Assembly (NCBI GenBank): GCA_001724855.1
Contig: MEED01000038.1
Location: 1 to 49,724 of the forward strand
Direction of reading: 5' to 3'
DNA length: 49,724 nt
Source: Lautropia sp. SCN 69-89
GTDB lineage: Bacteria; Pseudomonadota; Gammaproteobacteria; Burkholderiales; Burkholderiaceae_E
Of this stretch, positions 12,414 through 21,584 are shown one piece after another. Below the pieces are notes generated by a model that was given only the letters and a program-made list of their open reading frames with translations, ran no database searches and had not been told where the DNA came from. The translations under genes were made by a program, and so were the position numbers. Numbering within the stretch: position 1 is the stretch's first letter; each line of letters opens with the position of its first letter.

Positions 12414-13507
12414 GACGCACCCGCGGCCAGCGCCGCACGCACGCCGGCGGCCGAGGCCTCGAACACGCCGCGCTCGGTGAGCAGCGCGGTCACCAGCCGC
12501 GCCGGCGTGATGTCGAAGGCGGGATTGGCCACCGGGCTGCCCCCGGGCACGATGCGCACGCTCGCGCGCGAGCCGTCGCCGAGCACTCCGGTCAGGTGCG
12601 TCACCTCGCGCGCATCGCGCTCCTCGATCGGAATCGACGCGCCGTCGGGCGTCTCGGGATCGATCGTCGACACCGGGCAGGCGACGTAGAACGGCACGTC
12701 GTTGTCGCGCGCAGCGAGCGCCTTGAGGTAGGTGCCGACCTTGTTGGCGACGTCGCCGTTGGCGGCCACACGGTCGCAGCCCACGATCACCGCATCCACG
12801 CGCCCCCGCATCATCAGCAGTCCACCCGCGTTGTCGGCGATCACGGTGTGCGGCACCCCGCGCTCGGCGAGCTCCCAGGCAGTGAGTGCCGCGCCCTGGT
12901 TGCGCGGGCGGGTCTCGTCGACCCAGACGTGAACCGGCACGCCCTCGGCGTGCATCCGGTAGACCGGCGCGAGCGCCGTGCCGTGGTCGACGGTGGCGAT
13001 GCGCCCGGCATTGCAGTGCGTGAGCAGGTTCAGCGGAGCCGGGCCAGCGTGGTCGGCCCCGGCGCGCGGCGCGCGGCGACCGGCGAGCCCACGAAGCAGC
13101 TCGGCGCCGCGCTCGCCGATGCGGGCGTTGCAGGCCACGTCCTCGTCGCAGATGCGGCCCGCCTCGTCGCGGGCGAGCGCCGCCCTGCGCGCAGGCGCAG
13201 CCGCCGCGACCCGCGCGCGCACGCGCTCGAGCGCCCAGCGCAGGTTCACCGCGGTGGGACGCGACGCGGCCAGCCGCTCGAAAGCGCGTTGCAGCGATGC
13301 GTCCGAGGCGTCGACTCCCAGCGCGAGCGCCAGGCCCCAGGCGCCGACCGCGCCGATCAGCGGTGCGCCGCGCACCTGCATTTCGCGGATCGCGCGATCG
13401 CAGTCGTCGAGCGTGCGCAGCGCGAGTTCGCGCCGCTCGAAAGGCAGCACGGTCTGGTCGATCGTGCGCACGACGCCTTCTGCGTCGATCCAGAGGGTTC
13501 TTGACAT
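12410..13507 (-). CDS. mtnA: S-methyl-5-thioribose-1-phosphate isomerase (MtnA family)
   Basis: The 365-residue protein resembles eIF2B and converts aldose 1-phosphates (methylthioribose- or 5-deoxyribose-1-phosphate) to ketose phosphates. Family motifs are visible: MQVRGAPLIGAVGAWG near residue 45, LLTHCNAGRIAT with the catalytic Cys, HVWVDETRPRNQGA, GCDRVAANGDVANKVGTY with the catalytic Asp, and IPIEERDAREV. The ATG at 13507 gives the family start MSRTLWID. It is the first gene of a two-gene unit with the aldolase. No kinase (mtnK) or phosphorylase (mtnP) lies in the window, so substrate supply must come from elsewhere. Confidence 0.9.
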   Translation of the reverse strand: MSRTLWIDAEGVVRTIDQTVLPFERRELALRTLDDCDRAIREMQVRGAPLIGAVGAWGLALALGVDASDASLQRAFERLAASRPTAVNLRWALERVRARVAAAAPARRAALARDEAGRICDEDVACNARIGERGAELLRGLAGRRAPRAGADHAGPAPLNLLTHCNAGRIATVDHGTALAPVYRMHAEGVPVHVWVDETRPRNQGAALTAWELAERGVPHTVIADNAGGLLMMRGRVDAVIVGCDRVAANGDVANKVGTYLKALAARDNDVPFYVACPVSTIDPETPDGASIPIEERDAREVTHLTGVLGDGSRASVRIVPGGSPVANPAFDITPARLVTALLTERGVFEASAAGVRAALAAGAS

Positions 13508-13654
13508 CGCTCGGGACGGTCTGCGGCCGTCAAGGTAGCATTGGGACAGGTGCGGCGCGCCGATGCGCTGCGCAAACGCGCGTCGGCGGCTCGCGAGCCC
13601 CAAGTCTAGCGCCTGTCCAAGCCTGTTCGTCCCCCGAGCGTTGCTCCCTGCGCC

Positions 13655-14422
13655 ATGACCGGCCTGTCCCTGATTTCGGTGTTCCTGCTCGGCCTGTTCG
13701 GCGGCGTGCACTGCGCGGGCATGTGTGGAGGAATCGTCGCGCTGCTCGGCTCGCGCCACCGGGTGATCCCGATCCGCGCGCAGGCCGGTGCCGGCGCGCT
13801 CGCCGCGGCCCGGTCAGGCATGTCGCTGCAACTGGCCTACAACGCGGGCCGTATCGTGAGCTACACCGTGGCGGGAGCGCTCGCGGGTGGCGTCGGATCG
13901 GCAGCGTGGCTCGCGGCCCGGTTGCTGCCGGTGCAGCAGGCGGCGTTCGTGGCGGCCAACCTGGTGCTGATTGCACTGGGCCTGGCGCTCGCAGCCCCGG
14001 CCGGCGGCGGATTGCGCCGCCTCGGCACGCTCGAGCGGGCCGGCGCCGCGGTGTGGCGACGCATCGGCCCGCACGCGACGCGTCTGCTCGGCGCAACCAG
14101 CGTGCCCGGCGCACTCGCCGCCGGCATCGCCTGGGGCTGGGTGCCCTGCGGCATGGTCTACGGCGTGCTCGCCGCGGCACTGGTCTCGGGCAGCGCGGCC
14201 GACGGCGCGCTGCTGCTGCTGGCGTTCGGCCTGGGCACGCTGCCCAACCTGCTCGCGCTGGGCCTGGCCGCGCAACGCGGAGCGAAACTGCTCGCAAGCC
14301 GCGGCGCGCGCATCGCGGCGGGCCTCGCGATCGTCGCCTTCGGCGTGGCGGGCCTCGCGCGCATCGACCCCCTGGCGCACCTGCACACGGTGGTCGACGT
14401 CTGCGTGAGCTGGTTCCGATGA
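13655..14422 (+). CDS. TauE/SafE (UreH-like) membrane protein of the cbb3 assembly region
   Basis: The 255-residue protein has about six membrane helices. The N-terminus carries FGGVHCAGMCGG in helix 1, and a related PCGMVY sits in helix 4; such His/Cys/Met residues suggest metal contact. The family is annotated as sulfite exporter TauE/SafE or UreH-like, but copies beside ccoI are presumed to help metal handling for cbb3 oxidase. It overlaps ccoI by ATGA, which supports that link. Direct evidence for the transported species is lacking. The start at 13655 gives MTGLSLISVFLLGLFGG directly ahead of the first helix. Confidence 0.8.
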   Translation: MTGLSLISVFLLGLFGGVHCAGMCGGIVALLGSRHRVIPIRAQAGAGALAAARSGMSLQLAYNAGRIVSYTVAGALAGGVGSAAWLAARLLPVQQAAFVAANLVLIALGLALAAPAGGGLRRLGTLERAGAAVWRRIGPHATRLLGATSVPGALAAGIAWGWVPCGMVYGVLAAALVSGSAADGALLLLAFGLGTLPNLLALGLAAQRGAKLLASRGARIAAGLAIVAFGVAGLARIDPLAHLHTVVDVCVSWFR

Positions 14423-16989
14423 ACGGCGCACCCGCCTGCTATCACTGCGGCGAGCCGGTCGATCGGCCGGGACGCTGGGTCGCGACGGTCGGGGGCAGCA
14501 CGCGCGACATGTGCTGTGCCGGCTGCAAGGCGGTGGCCGAGGCAATCGTCGCAGCCGGGCTCGACGACTACTATCGCACCCGCAGCGCGCCGGCGGCCGG
14601 CGCCGCGATCGTGCCGCCCGCGCTCGCGGCGCTCGAGGTCTACGACGACGCCGCGGTGCAGTCACGCTTCGTGCGCAGCAACGAAACCGGGTGCGAGGCC
14701 ACGCTGATGATCGACGGCCTGCGCTGCGGCGCCTGCGCGTGGCTGCTCGAGCAGGGGCTGCGGCGCAACCCGGGTGTCGAGGCGGCCTCGGTGAACCTGG
14801 CCACCGGGCGCGCGACGCTGCGCTGGAACCCGGCGACGACGCGGCTGTCGTCGCTGCTCGACGCGATCGGACAACTCGGCTACCGCGCGCTGCCGTTCGA
14901 TCCGCGCGAGCGCGAGGCGCAGATCCAGCGCACCACGAAGTCGATGTTCAGGCGCCTGTTCATCGCCGGCCTCGGCATGATGCAGGTGATGATGTACGCG
15001 GTGCCGGCCTACGTCGCAGCGCCCGGCGACATCGAATGGCAGCACGAGAACCTGCTGCGCTGGGCGAGCCTGCTGCTCACGCTGCCGGTGATGCTCTACT
15101 CGGCGAGCCCGTTCTTCGCCGGTGCCTGGCGCGACTTGCGCGCGCGCAGCGTCGGCATGGACGTGCCGGTGGTCATCGGGCTGCTCGCCGCCTTCGTCGC
15201 CAGCGTGCGCGCCACCGTCGTCGGGCACGGCGAGGTCTATTTCGACTCGGTGACGATGTTCGTCTTCCTGCTGCTGGCGGCGCGCTATCTCGAATGGATC
15301 GCGCGCCGGCGCGCCGGCCGCGCGATCGACGCGCTCGCCGCCGCGGTTCCCGACACGGTCGAGCGCGTGGACCGCGACAGCGGCGCGATCGAGCGCGTTG
15401 CGGCGACGCGACTGGCGCCAGGCGAGCTGTTCCGCGTGTCGGTCGGCGAACGGATCGCCGTCGATGCGACGATCGTCGAAGGCCGAACCGCGATCGACCA
15501 GTCGTTGCTCACCGGAGAGTCGTTGCCGGTGGCGCGCGCGCCCGGCGACGAGGTGCCGGGCGGCGCGATCAACGCCGGCACACCGGTGCTGATGCGTGTG
15601 CTGCGCACCAGTGCCGACAGCGCGATCTCCACGATCGAGCGGCTGGTCGATCGTGCCGCCGCCGACAAGCCGCGCCTGGCGAGTCTCGCCGAGCGGATCG
15701 CGCGCTGGTTCGTCGCGGCGCTGCTGCTGCTCGCCGCCGCCGTCTGGCTCGCCTGGCTGCACGTCGATCCGGCGCGCGCCGCGCAGGTGGCGATCGCGGT
15801 GCTGGTGGTGTCCTGCCCGTGCGCGTTGTCGATGGCCACGCCGGCCGCGCTGGCCGCGGCCACCGGCGCGGCGATGCGACGCGGCATGCTGGTCGCCCGC
15901 GGCGACGCGCTCGAACAGGTGGCTGCCTGCACCGACGTGGTTTTCGACAAGACCGGCACGCTCACGCACGGCCGGCCCGAACTGGTACAGGTCGCCGTCT
16001 TTGGCAACGGAGCGGCGGACGCGATGCGCGCGCAGGCGTTGTCGATCGCCGCGTCGCTCGAAGCCGGGCAGGCACATCCGCTGGCCGACGCGATCCGTCG
16101 CGCGGCCGGCGGAACGGCCCAGGCGCCCGTGGCACCGGGCGAATGCGAAACCGTCCCCGGCCTGGGCGTCGAGGGCGTGGTCGACGGCCTGCGCTACCGG
16201 CTCGGCGCGGCCGCCTTCGTCGCGGCCTGGCATCCGGGGGTCGCACAGACTGGCGCCGACCCGACCGACGCGGGCGACACGCTGGTCTGGCTTGCGAGCC
16301 GCGATGCCCCGGTCGCGCGGCTGCATTTCCGCGATCGCCTGCGCGACGAAGCACGGCAGGTCTGCGACACGCTCGCCGCGGCAGGCCTGCGCCTGCACCT
16401 GCTATCGGGCGACCGCGATGCGGCGGTCGCGCAAGTCGCCGGGGCGCTCGGCATCGAATCCGCGGTGGCCGACGCCAGCCCCGCGCGCAAGCTCGAATAC
16501 GTCCGCGGCCTGCAGGCGCAGGGGCGCCGCGTGCTGATGATCGGCGACGGCATCAACGACGCGCCGGTACTGGCGGCCGCCGACGTCTCGGTGGCCGTCG
16601 GTCAGGCGACCTCGCTGGCGCGCACCGCCGCGGCCGTCGTGCTGCTCGGCCGCTCGCTCGACGAACTCACCGCGCTGCGCACGCTGGCGCTGCGCACGCG
16701 ATCGGTCGTGCGCACCAACCTGGGCTGGGCACTCGCCTACAACCTGCTGGCGATCCCGGCCGCTGCTGCCGGCTGGGTGCCGCCCTGGCTGGCCGCGATC
16801 GGGATGTCGACCAGTTCGCTGCTGGTGGTGCTGAACGCGCTGCGCCTGATCCCGGCCGCGGGCAGGGGCGCAACGCCGCCGGCGGTCGTGACTCCGGGTG
16901 CCGAGCCGGAGGCCACCGCAGCGCCGCCGGGCGTCGCACCGCCGACCGTCGCGGCACATCCGGGCCCCGCCGCGCACGGGAGCCCCTGA
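14419..16989 (+). CDS. ccoI: Copper-translocating P-type ATPase for cbb3 oxidase assembly
   Basis: The 856-residue P1B-type ATPase of the CcoI/FixI group is thought to supply copper to cbb3 oxidase. The N-terminus holds a Cys-rich region (Cys 7, 10, 32, 33, 36) and an HMA domain with GLRCGACAW (Cys 103 and 106). Further along are TGES (actuator), the metal-site SCPCALS (CPC at 466-468), DKTGTLT with phosphorylated Asp 510, a conserved HPLADA and the hinge GDGINDAP. Eight membrane helices are expected. It overlaps the TauE/SafE gene by 4 bp and ccoS by 1 bp (TGATG). The last 40 residues are a Pro/Ala-rich tail. Confidence 0.95.
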   Translation: MNGAPACYHCGEPVDRPGRWVATVGGSTRDMCCAGCKAVAEAIVAAGLDDYYRTRSAPAAGAAIVPPALAALEVYDDAAVQSRFVRSNETGCEATLMIDGLRCGACAWLLEQGLRRNPGVEAASVNLATGRATLRWNPATTRLSSLLDAIGQLGYRALPFDPREREAQIQRTTKSMFRRLFIAGLGMMQVMMYAVPAYVAAPGDIEWQHENLLRWASLLLTLPVMLYSASPFFAGAWRDLRARSVGMDVPVVIGLLAAFVASVRATVVGHGEVYFDSVTMFVFLLLAARYLEWIARRRAGRAIDALAAAVPDTVERVDRDSGAIERVAATRLAPGELFRVSVGERIAVDATIVEGRTAIDQSLLTGESLPVARAPGDEVPGGAINAGTPVLMRVLRTSADSAISTIERLVDRAAADKPRLASLAERIARWFVAALLLLAAAVWLAWLHVDPARAAQVAIAVLVVSCPCALSMATPAALAAATGAAMRRGMLVARGDALEQVAACTDVVFDKTGTLTHGRPELVQVAVFGNGAADAMRAQALSIAASLEAGQAHPLADAIRRAAGGTAQAPVAPGECETVPGLGVEGVVDGLRYRLGAAAFVAAWHPGVAQTGADPTDAGDTLVWLASRDAPVARLHFRDRLRDEARQVCDTLAAAGLRLHLLSGDRDAAVAQVAGALGIESAVADASPARKLEYVRGLQAQGRRVLMIGDGINDAPVLAAADVSVAVGQATSLARTAAAVVLLGRSLDELTALRTLALRTRSVVRTNLGWALAYNLLAIPAAAAGWVPPWLAAIGMSTSSLLVVLNALRLIPAAGRGATPPAVVTPGAEPEATAAPPGVAPPTVAAHPGPAAHGSP

Positions 16990-17201
16990 TGGAAGCGCTG
17001 TACCTGCTGATCCCGCTCAGTCTGGCGATCGTCGCGCTGGCGGCGTGGATCTTCCTGCGGATGTCGGAGAGCGGACAATTCGACGACATGGATGCGCCCG
17101 CGCACAGCATCCTTCTCGACGACGACCGACCTGCTCCGACGAATATCACTCCGAAGGGTGACGCGCCCGAGCCACACGATCCGCCGTCCCGCGACGACTG
17201 A
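16989..17201 (+). CDS. ccoS: Cbb3-type cytochrome oxidase assembly protein CcoS
   Basis: The 70-residue protein has one N-terminal membrane helix (residues 3-24, LYLLIPLSLAIVALAAWIF) followed by SESGQFDDMD-PA, the CcoS hallmark. CcoS is required for cofactor insertion (haem b and CuB) into CcoN. Its ATG shares a base with the ccoI stop. The C-terminal 40 residues are polar and poorly conserved in the family. Confidence 0.93.
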   Translation: MEALYLLIPLSLAIVALAAWIFLRMSESGQFDDMDAPAHSILLDDDRPAPTNITPKGDAPEPHDPPSRDD

Positions 17202-17231
17202 CCGCGATACGCCCGGTGCGTCAGACTGTAA

Positions 17232-17273
17232 TTGATCCAGAGCAAGTGCTACCGTAGCCTGGCTCACGATAAT
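17232..17273 (+). promoter_or_regulatory. FNR/ANR-dependent promoter of ccoNOQP
   Basis: TTGAT-CCAG-AGCAA at 17232-17245 matches the FNR/ANR consensus TTGAT-N4-ATCAA with one mismatch in the right half. GATAAT at 17268-17273 is a good -10 hexamer. If transcription starts near 17280, the FNR site centres at -41.5 and the -10 box falls at -12 to -7, the exact class II geometry. The ccoN ATG is 20 bp further, after an AGGGGGA ribosome site. Oxygen-limited induction of cbb3 oxidase by FNR/ANR is well established. Confidence 0.8.
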
Positions 17274-17299
17274 CTCGGGCGACGAATCAGGGGGATCGA

Positions 17300-18715
17300 A
17301 TGACCTACAACTACAAGGTCGTGCGCCAGTTCGCCGTGATGACGGTGGTCTGGGGCGTGGTGGGAATGCTGGTCGGCGTGTGGATCGCGGCGCAGCTGGC
17401 GTGGCCGCAGCTGAACTTCGACATTCCGTGGATCACCTACAGTCGCCTGCGCCCGCTGCACACCAACGCGGTGATCTTCGCCTTCGGCGGCAGCGCGCTG
17501 TTCGCCACCTCGTATTTCGTCGTGCAGCGCACCTGCCAGGTGCCGCTGTTCGCGCCGAAGCTCGCCGCATTCAGTTTCTGGGGCTGGCAGCTGGTCATCG
17601 TCGCAGCCGCCGTCACGCTGCCGCTGGGCCTGTCGACCACCAAGGAGTACGCAGAACTCGAGTGGCCGATCGACGTGCTGATCGCGCTGGTGTGGGTCGC
17701 CTACGCGATCGTCTTCTTCGGCACGATCGCCAAACGCAAGACGCCGCACATCTACGTGGCCAACTGGTTCTTCGGCGCCTACGTGATCACCATCGCCGTG
17801 CTGCACATCGTCAACAGCGCCGCGCTGCCGGTCACCTGGACCAAGTCGTACTCGGCCTACTCCGGCGTGCAGGACGCGATGGTGCAATGGTGGTACGGCC
17901 ACAACGCGGTCGGCTTCTTCCTCACCGCCGGCTTCCTCGGGATGATGTACTACTTCATTCCCAAGCAGGCCGAGCGCCCGGTGTATTCGTACCGGCTGTC
18001 GATCGTGCACTTCTGGGCGCTGATCTTCACCTACATGTGGGCGGGCCCGCACCACCTGCACTACACCGCGCTGCCCGACTGGGCGCAGAGCATCGGCATG
18101 GTCTTCTCGCTGATCCTGCTCGCGCCGTCGTGGGGCGGGATGATCAACGGCATCATGACGCTGTCGGGTGCCTGGCACAAACTGCGCGAAGACCCGATCC
18201 TGAAGTTCCTGGTGGTGTCGCTGTCGTTCTACGGCATGTCGACCTTCGAGGGGCCGATGATGTCGATCAAGACGGTCAACGCACTGTCGCACTACACCGA
18301 CTGGACCGTCGGCCACGTGCACTCGGGCGCGCTCGGCTGGGTGGGCTTCATCACGATGGGCTCGATCTACTACCTCGTGCCGAGGCTGTTCGGTCGCACG
18401 CAGATGCACAGCGTGCGGCTCATCGAGGTGCACTTCTGGGTCGCGACGATCGGCGTCGTGCTGTACATCGCCGCGATGTGGATCGCCGGCGTGACGCAGG
18501 GACTGATGTGGCGCGCGACCAACCCCGACGGCACGCTCACCTATGCGTTCGTCGAATCGCTCAAGGCCACCTACCCGTACTACTACATTCGGGTGCTCGG
18601 CGGTCTGCTGTACCTGACGGGCATGGCGATCATGCTCTACAACACGCTGATGACGATCCGGGAGGGCAAGGCGGTCGACGCCGAGATTCCGAAGGTCGCG
18701 GTCGCCCACGCCTGA
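17300..18715 (+). CDS. ccoN: Cbb3-type cytochrome c oxidase subunit I
   Basis: The 471-residue catalytic subunit of the high-affinity, proton-pumping oxidase holds low-spin haem b and the haem b3-CuB site. About 12 membrane helices are seen. Conserved blocks include [16 protein letters not shown] (haem b ligand His), [11 protein letters not shown] (CuB His and the cbb3-type Tyr region), [14 protein letters not shown] (CuB His pair) and [13 protein letters not shown] (haem ligands). The frame is intact from the ATG at 17300, which follows a strong ribosome site. It is the first gene of the ccoNOQP operon under the FNR-type promoter. Confidence 0.97.
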   Translation: MTYNYKVVRQFAVMTVVWGVVGMLVGVWIAAQLAWPQLNFDIPWITYSRLRPLHTNAVIFAFGGSALFATSYFVVQRTCQVPLFAPKLAAFSFWGWQLVIVAAAVTLPLGLSTTKEYAELEWPIDVLIALVWVAYAIVFFGTIAKRKTPHIYVANWFFGAYVITIAVLHIVNSAALPVTWTKSYSAYSGVQDAMVQWWYGHNAVGFFLTAGFLGMMYYFIPKQAERPVYSYRLSIVHFWALIFTYMWAGPHHLHYTALPDWAQSIGMVFSLILLAPSWGGMINGIMTLSGAWHKLREDPILKFLVVSLSFYGMSTFEGPMMSIKTVNALSHYTDWTVGHVHSGALGWVGFITMGSIYYLVPRLFGRTQMHSVRLIEVHFWVATIGVVLYIAAMWIAGVTQGLMWRATNPDGTLTYAFVESLKATYPYYYIRVLGGLLYLTGMAIMLYNTLMTIREGKAVDAEIPKVAVAHA

Positions 18716-18734
18716 GCCTGATCCGGAGACGACG

Positions 18735-19320
18735 ATGAAATTCGCTCACTCGCTGATCGAGAGTGGCGATCAGCTTCGGGGGCCTGGTCGAGATCGTGCC
18801 GCTGTACTTCCAGAAGTCGACGACCGAGCCGGTCGCCGGATGGAAGCCCTACGGACCGCTGGAGCTCACCGGTCGCGACGTCTACATCCGCGAAGGCTGC
18901 GTGAACTGCCATTCGCAGATGATCCGGCCGTTCCGCGCCGAGACCGAACGCTATGGCCACTACTCGGTGGCCGGCGAGTTCGTCTACGACCGGCCGTTCA
19001 TGTGGGGCAGCAAGCGCACCGGACCCGATCTCGCGCGCGTCGGTGGCCGCTACAGCGACGAATGGCACCGCGTGCACCTCACGAATCCTCGCGACCTCGT
19101 GCCCGAGTCGAACATGCCCGGGTACCCGTGGCTGGCGCGCACCGCTGCCGACGACGGCACGGTGCAGCGCAAGATGCAGGTGCTGCGCAAGCTCGGCCAT
19201 CCGTATTCCGACGCCGAGATCGCCGAGGCGCCGAAGGCTCTCGAGGGAAAGACCGAAATGGACGCGCTGATCGCCTACCTGCAGGTGCTCGGCACGTCGA
19301 TCCGCAGCACTGCGCGCTGA
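18735..19320 (+). pseudogene. ccoO: cbb3 oxidase subunit II (ccoO) with a 5' deletion and frameshift
   Basis: An ATG at 18735 with GGAG seven bases upstream opens [10 protein letters not shown], the usual CcoO start. The rest of CcoO continues in a different frame from 18763 ([16 protein letters not shown]) to the stop at 19320, with haem c motif CVNCH, MIRPFR and [13 protein letters not shown] intact. In relatives I recall, about 11-12 hydrophobic residues (core of the membrane anchor) lie between these parts. A loss of about 35 bp, leaving remainder 2 modulo 3, explains both the gap and the shift. Starting at GTG 18763 would give a 185-residue protein lacking most of its anchor. It could be a real lesion or an assembly fault. 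Confidence 0.8.
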
Positions 19321-19336
19321 CGCAGGCGGCTTTGCC

Positions 19337-19477
19337 ATGGACATCAACGTATTGCGCGGGGTGATCGCCGTGGTGAGCCTCGTGCTCTTCCTCGGCATCG
19401 TCTGGTGGGCGTACAGCCGCCACCAGAAGGCGCGCTTCGACGAGGCAGCCAACCTGCCCTTCGTCGAGAAAGACTAG
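19337..19477 (+). CDS. ccoQ: Cbb3-type cytochrome oxidase subunit CcoQ
   Basis: The 46-residue protein has one membrane helix: MDINVLRGVIAVVSLVLF followed by LGIVWWAYS. A polar tail reads RHQKARFDEAANLPF. This is the typical length and layout of CcoQ/FixQ, which stabilises the interaction of CcoP with the CcoNO core. It lies between ccoO and ccoP in the expected order, 16 bp after ccoO. The reading frame is intact. Confidence 0.9.
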   Translation: MDINVLRGVIAVVSLVLFLGIVWWAYSRHQKARFDEAANLPFVEKD

Positions 19478-19494
19478 AAACGGAGCAACCGGAC

Positions 19495-20424
19495 ATGGCC
19501 GACTTCACGAGTTCAGGCTGGAGCCTCTACATCTCGATCGTCACGCTGGTGTCGATCGCCTTCTGCATCTGGCTCGCGCTGGTGCTCGCCAGGGGCCGCG
19601 CACCCGGCGCGCAGGTCGACACCACCGGCCACAGCTGGGACGAGACGCTCGAGGAATACAACAATCCGTTGCCGCGCTGGTGGCTGTGGCTGTTCATGAT
19701 CACCTGCGCGTTCGCGCTCGTGTACCTGGTGCTGTACCCCGGGCTGGGCACCTGGCAGGGTGTGCTCGGATGGAGCCAGAAGGGCCAGTACGAGCGCGAG
19801 GTCGCACGCGTCGACGAGGTGGTCGAGCCACTGTTCGCCAAATACCTTGCGCAGGACATCCCGACCGTGGCCGCCGATGCGCAGGCGCGCGAGATCGGCG
19901 AGCGCATGTACCTCACCTATTGCGTGCAGTGCCACGGATCGAACGCTCGCGGCAGCCGCGGCTTTCCGAACCTCACCGATCGCGACTGGCTCTGGGGCGG
20001 CGACCCCGAGACGATCGTCGCCACGATCACCGGCGGGCGCCAGGGTGTGATGCCTGCGCTGGGCGCCGCGGTCGGCTCGGCCGACGACGTGCAGAACCTG
20101 GCCAACTATGTGCTCTCGCTGTCCGACAGCGGCCACGACGCGGCGCGCGCGGCGCTGGGCAAGCCGAAGTTCACGGCTGCCGGCTGTGTCGCCTGCCACG
20201 GCGCCGACGGCAAGGGCAACCCGGCCCTGGGCGCACCGAACCTCACCGACAAGACCTGGCTGTACGGCGGCGGCATCGCCACGATCATGGAAACGATCGA
20301 CAAGGGCCGCTCCAACCAGATGCCGGCGTTCGGCGAGATGCTGGGCAAGGGCAAGGTGCACCTGCTCGCTGCGTACGTCTGGGGCCTGTCGAACCGACCC
20401 GGGGCGGCGGGCGCACCGCGTTGA
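19495..20424 (+). CDS. ccoP: Cbb3-type cytochrome c oxidase subunit III (dihaem)
   Basis: The 309-residue membrane-bound dihaem cytochrome c passes electrons from soluble cytochromes to CcoO/CcoN. It has two N-terminal helices (about 9-31 and 62-81) separated by DETLEEYNNPLPRWW, typical of CcoP. Haem c motifs CVQCH (143-147) and CVACH (231-235) each have a downstream Met ligand (VMPALG, QMPAFG). The frame is intact. The ATG at 19495 begins MADFTSSGWS. Its TGA overlaps the TTG start of ccoG. Confidence 0.96.
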   Translation: MADFTSSGWSLYISIVTLVSIAFCIWLALVLARGRAPGAQVDTTGHSWDETLEEYNNPLPRWWLWLFMITCAFALVYLVLYPGLGTWQGVLGWSQKGQYEREVARVDEVVEPLFAKYLAQDIPTVAADAQAREIGERMYLTYCVQCHGSNARGSRGFPNLTDRDWLWGGDPETIVATITGGRQGVMPALGAAVGSADDVQNLANYVLSLSDSGHDAARAALGKPKFTAAGCVACHGADGKGNPALGAPNLTDKTWLYGGGIATIMETIDKGRSNQMPAFGEMLGKGKVHLLAAYVWGLSNRPGAAGAPR

Positions 20425-21584
20425 GTCCGTCCGCGCCATCCCCCAGGGGGGCCGGCCCCGACGTCGAGGTCGCCCTCTACGAGGTCCGCCGCAAGATCTA
20501 TCCGCGCGCGGTCAGCGGCTGGTTCGCGGGCTGGCGCTGGGCGATGGTCTGGCTCACGCAGCTCGTCTTCTACGGGCTGCCCTGGCTGCAATGGGGCAGC
20601 CGGCCCGCGGTGCTGTTCGACCTCGAGGCGCGCCGCTTCTACCTGTTCGGCATCGTCCTGTATCCGCAGGATTTCATCTACCTGACCGGGCTGCTGGTGA
20701 TCTCCGCGCTCGGGCTGTTCCTGTTCACCGCGGTGGCGGGGCGCCTGTGGTGCGGCTACGCCTGCCCGCAGACCGTCTACACCGAGATCTTCATGTGGAT
20801 CGAGCGGCGCATCGAAGGCGACCGCGCGCAGCGCATGAAGCTCGATCGCGCGCCGATGAGCGCCTCGAAGTTCGGCCGCAAGGCCGCCAAGCACCTGCTG
20901 TGGGTGGCGGTCGCGCTGTGGACGGGCATCTCCTTCGTCGGCTACTTCACGCCGATCCGCGAACTGCTCGGCAGCCTTCTCGCGCTGTCCACAGGTCCCT
21001 GGGAAACCTTCTGGGTGCTGTTCTACGGCTTCGCGACCTGGGGCAACGCCGGCTTCATGCGCGAGCAGGTCTGCAAGTACATGTGTCCGTACGCGCGCTT
21101 CCAGAGCGCGATGTTCGACAAGGACACGATGATCATCACCTACGACCCCGAGCGCGGCGAGCCGCGCGGCCCGCGCTCGCGCAAGGCCGATCCGAAGGCG
21201 CTCGGCATGGGCGACTGCGTCGACTGCGAGATCTGCGTCCACGTCTGCCCGACCGGCATCGACATCCGCAAGGGCCTGCAGTACGAATGCATCGGATGTG
21301 CCGCATGCATCGACGGCTGCAACCAGGTGATGGACCGCATGGGCTACCCGCGCGGCCTGATCCGCTACACCACCGAGAACGCACTGGCGATGAAGCTCGA
21401 TCGGCCCGCCATCGTTCGCCGGGTGCTGCGGCCGCGGGTGCTCGTCTACACGGCGATCCTGCTGGCAGTGACGCTGGCGCTCTTCGGGCACCTGGCGCTG
21501 CGCGCGCCGCTCAAGGCCGACGTGATCCGCGACAGCGCGCTCGGCCGCGATCCGAGCGGCCGCGCGCCTTCCGCGTCACGGTGA
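20421..21584 (+). CDS. ccoG: Cytochrome oxidase accessory protein CcoG, frameshifted before its C-terminal domain
   Basis: CcoG/FixG/RdxA is a membrane iron-sulfur protein that helps reduce copper during cbb3 assembly. The start appears to be TTG at 20421, overlapping the ccoP stop; no ATG precedes the first helix. Visible are YEVRRKIYPR, several membrane helices, WCGYACPQTVYTEIFMWIE, KYMCPYARFQSAMFD and two 4Fe-4S motifs C-x2-C-x2-C-x3-C (from Cys 266 and Cys 290). After LRAPLKADVIRDSALGRD the frame runs into GRAPSASR and stops at 21584. The expected Ig-like C-terminal domain follows in another frame. The iron-sulfur part is complete; the periplasmic domain is lost. Confidence 0.85.
   Translation: MSPSAPSPRGAGPDVEVALYEVRRKIYPRAVSGWFAGWRWAMVWLTQLVFYGLPWLQWGSRPAVLFDLEARRFYLFGIVLYPQDFIYLTGLLVISALGLFLFTAVAGRLWCGYACPQTVYTEIFMWIERRIEGDRAQRMKLDRAPMSASKFGRKAAKHLLWVAVALWTGISFVGYFTPIRELLGSLLALSTGPWETFWVLFYGFATWGNAGFMREQVCKYMCPYARFQSAMFDKDTMIITYDPERGEPRGPRSRKADPKALGMGDCVDCEICVHVCPTGIDIRKGLQYECIGCAACIDGCNQVMDRMGYPRGLIRYTTENALAMKLDRPAIVRRVLRPRVLVYTAILLAVTLALFGHLALRAPLKADVIRDSALGRDPSGRAPSASR

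Noticed and set aside
18735-18790. Programmed ribosomal frameshifting in ccoO (CGG GGG looked slippery)
   Set aside because: A shift alone would not restore the 11-12 missing anchor residues, and no stimulatory structure was apparent. A deletion explains both facts.
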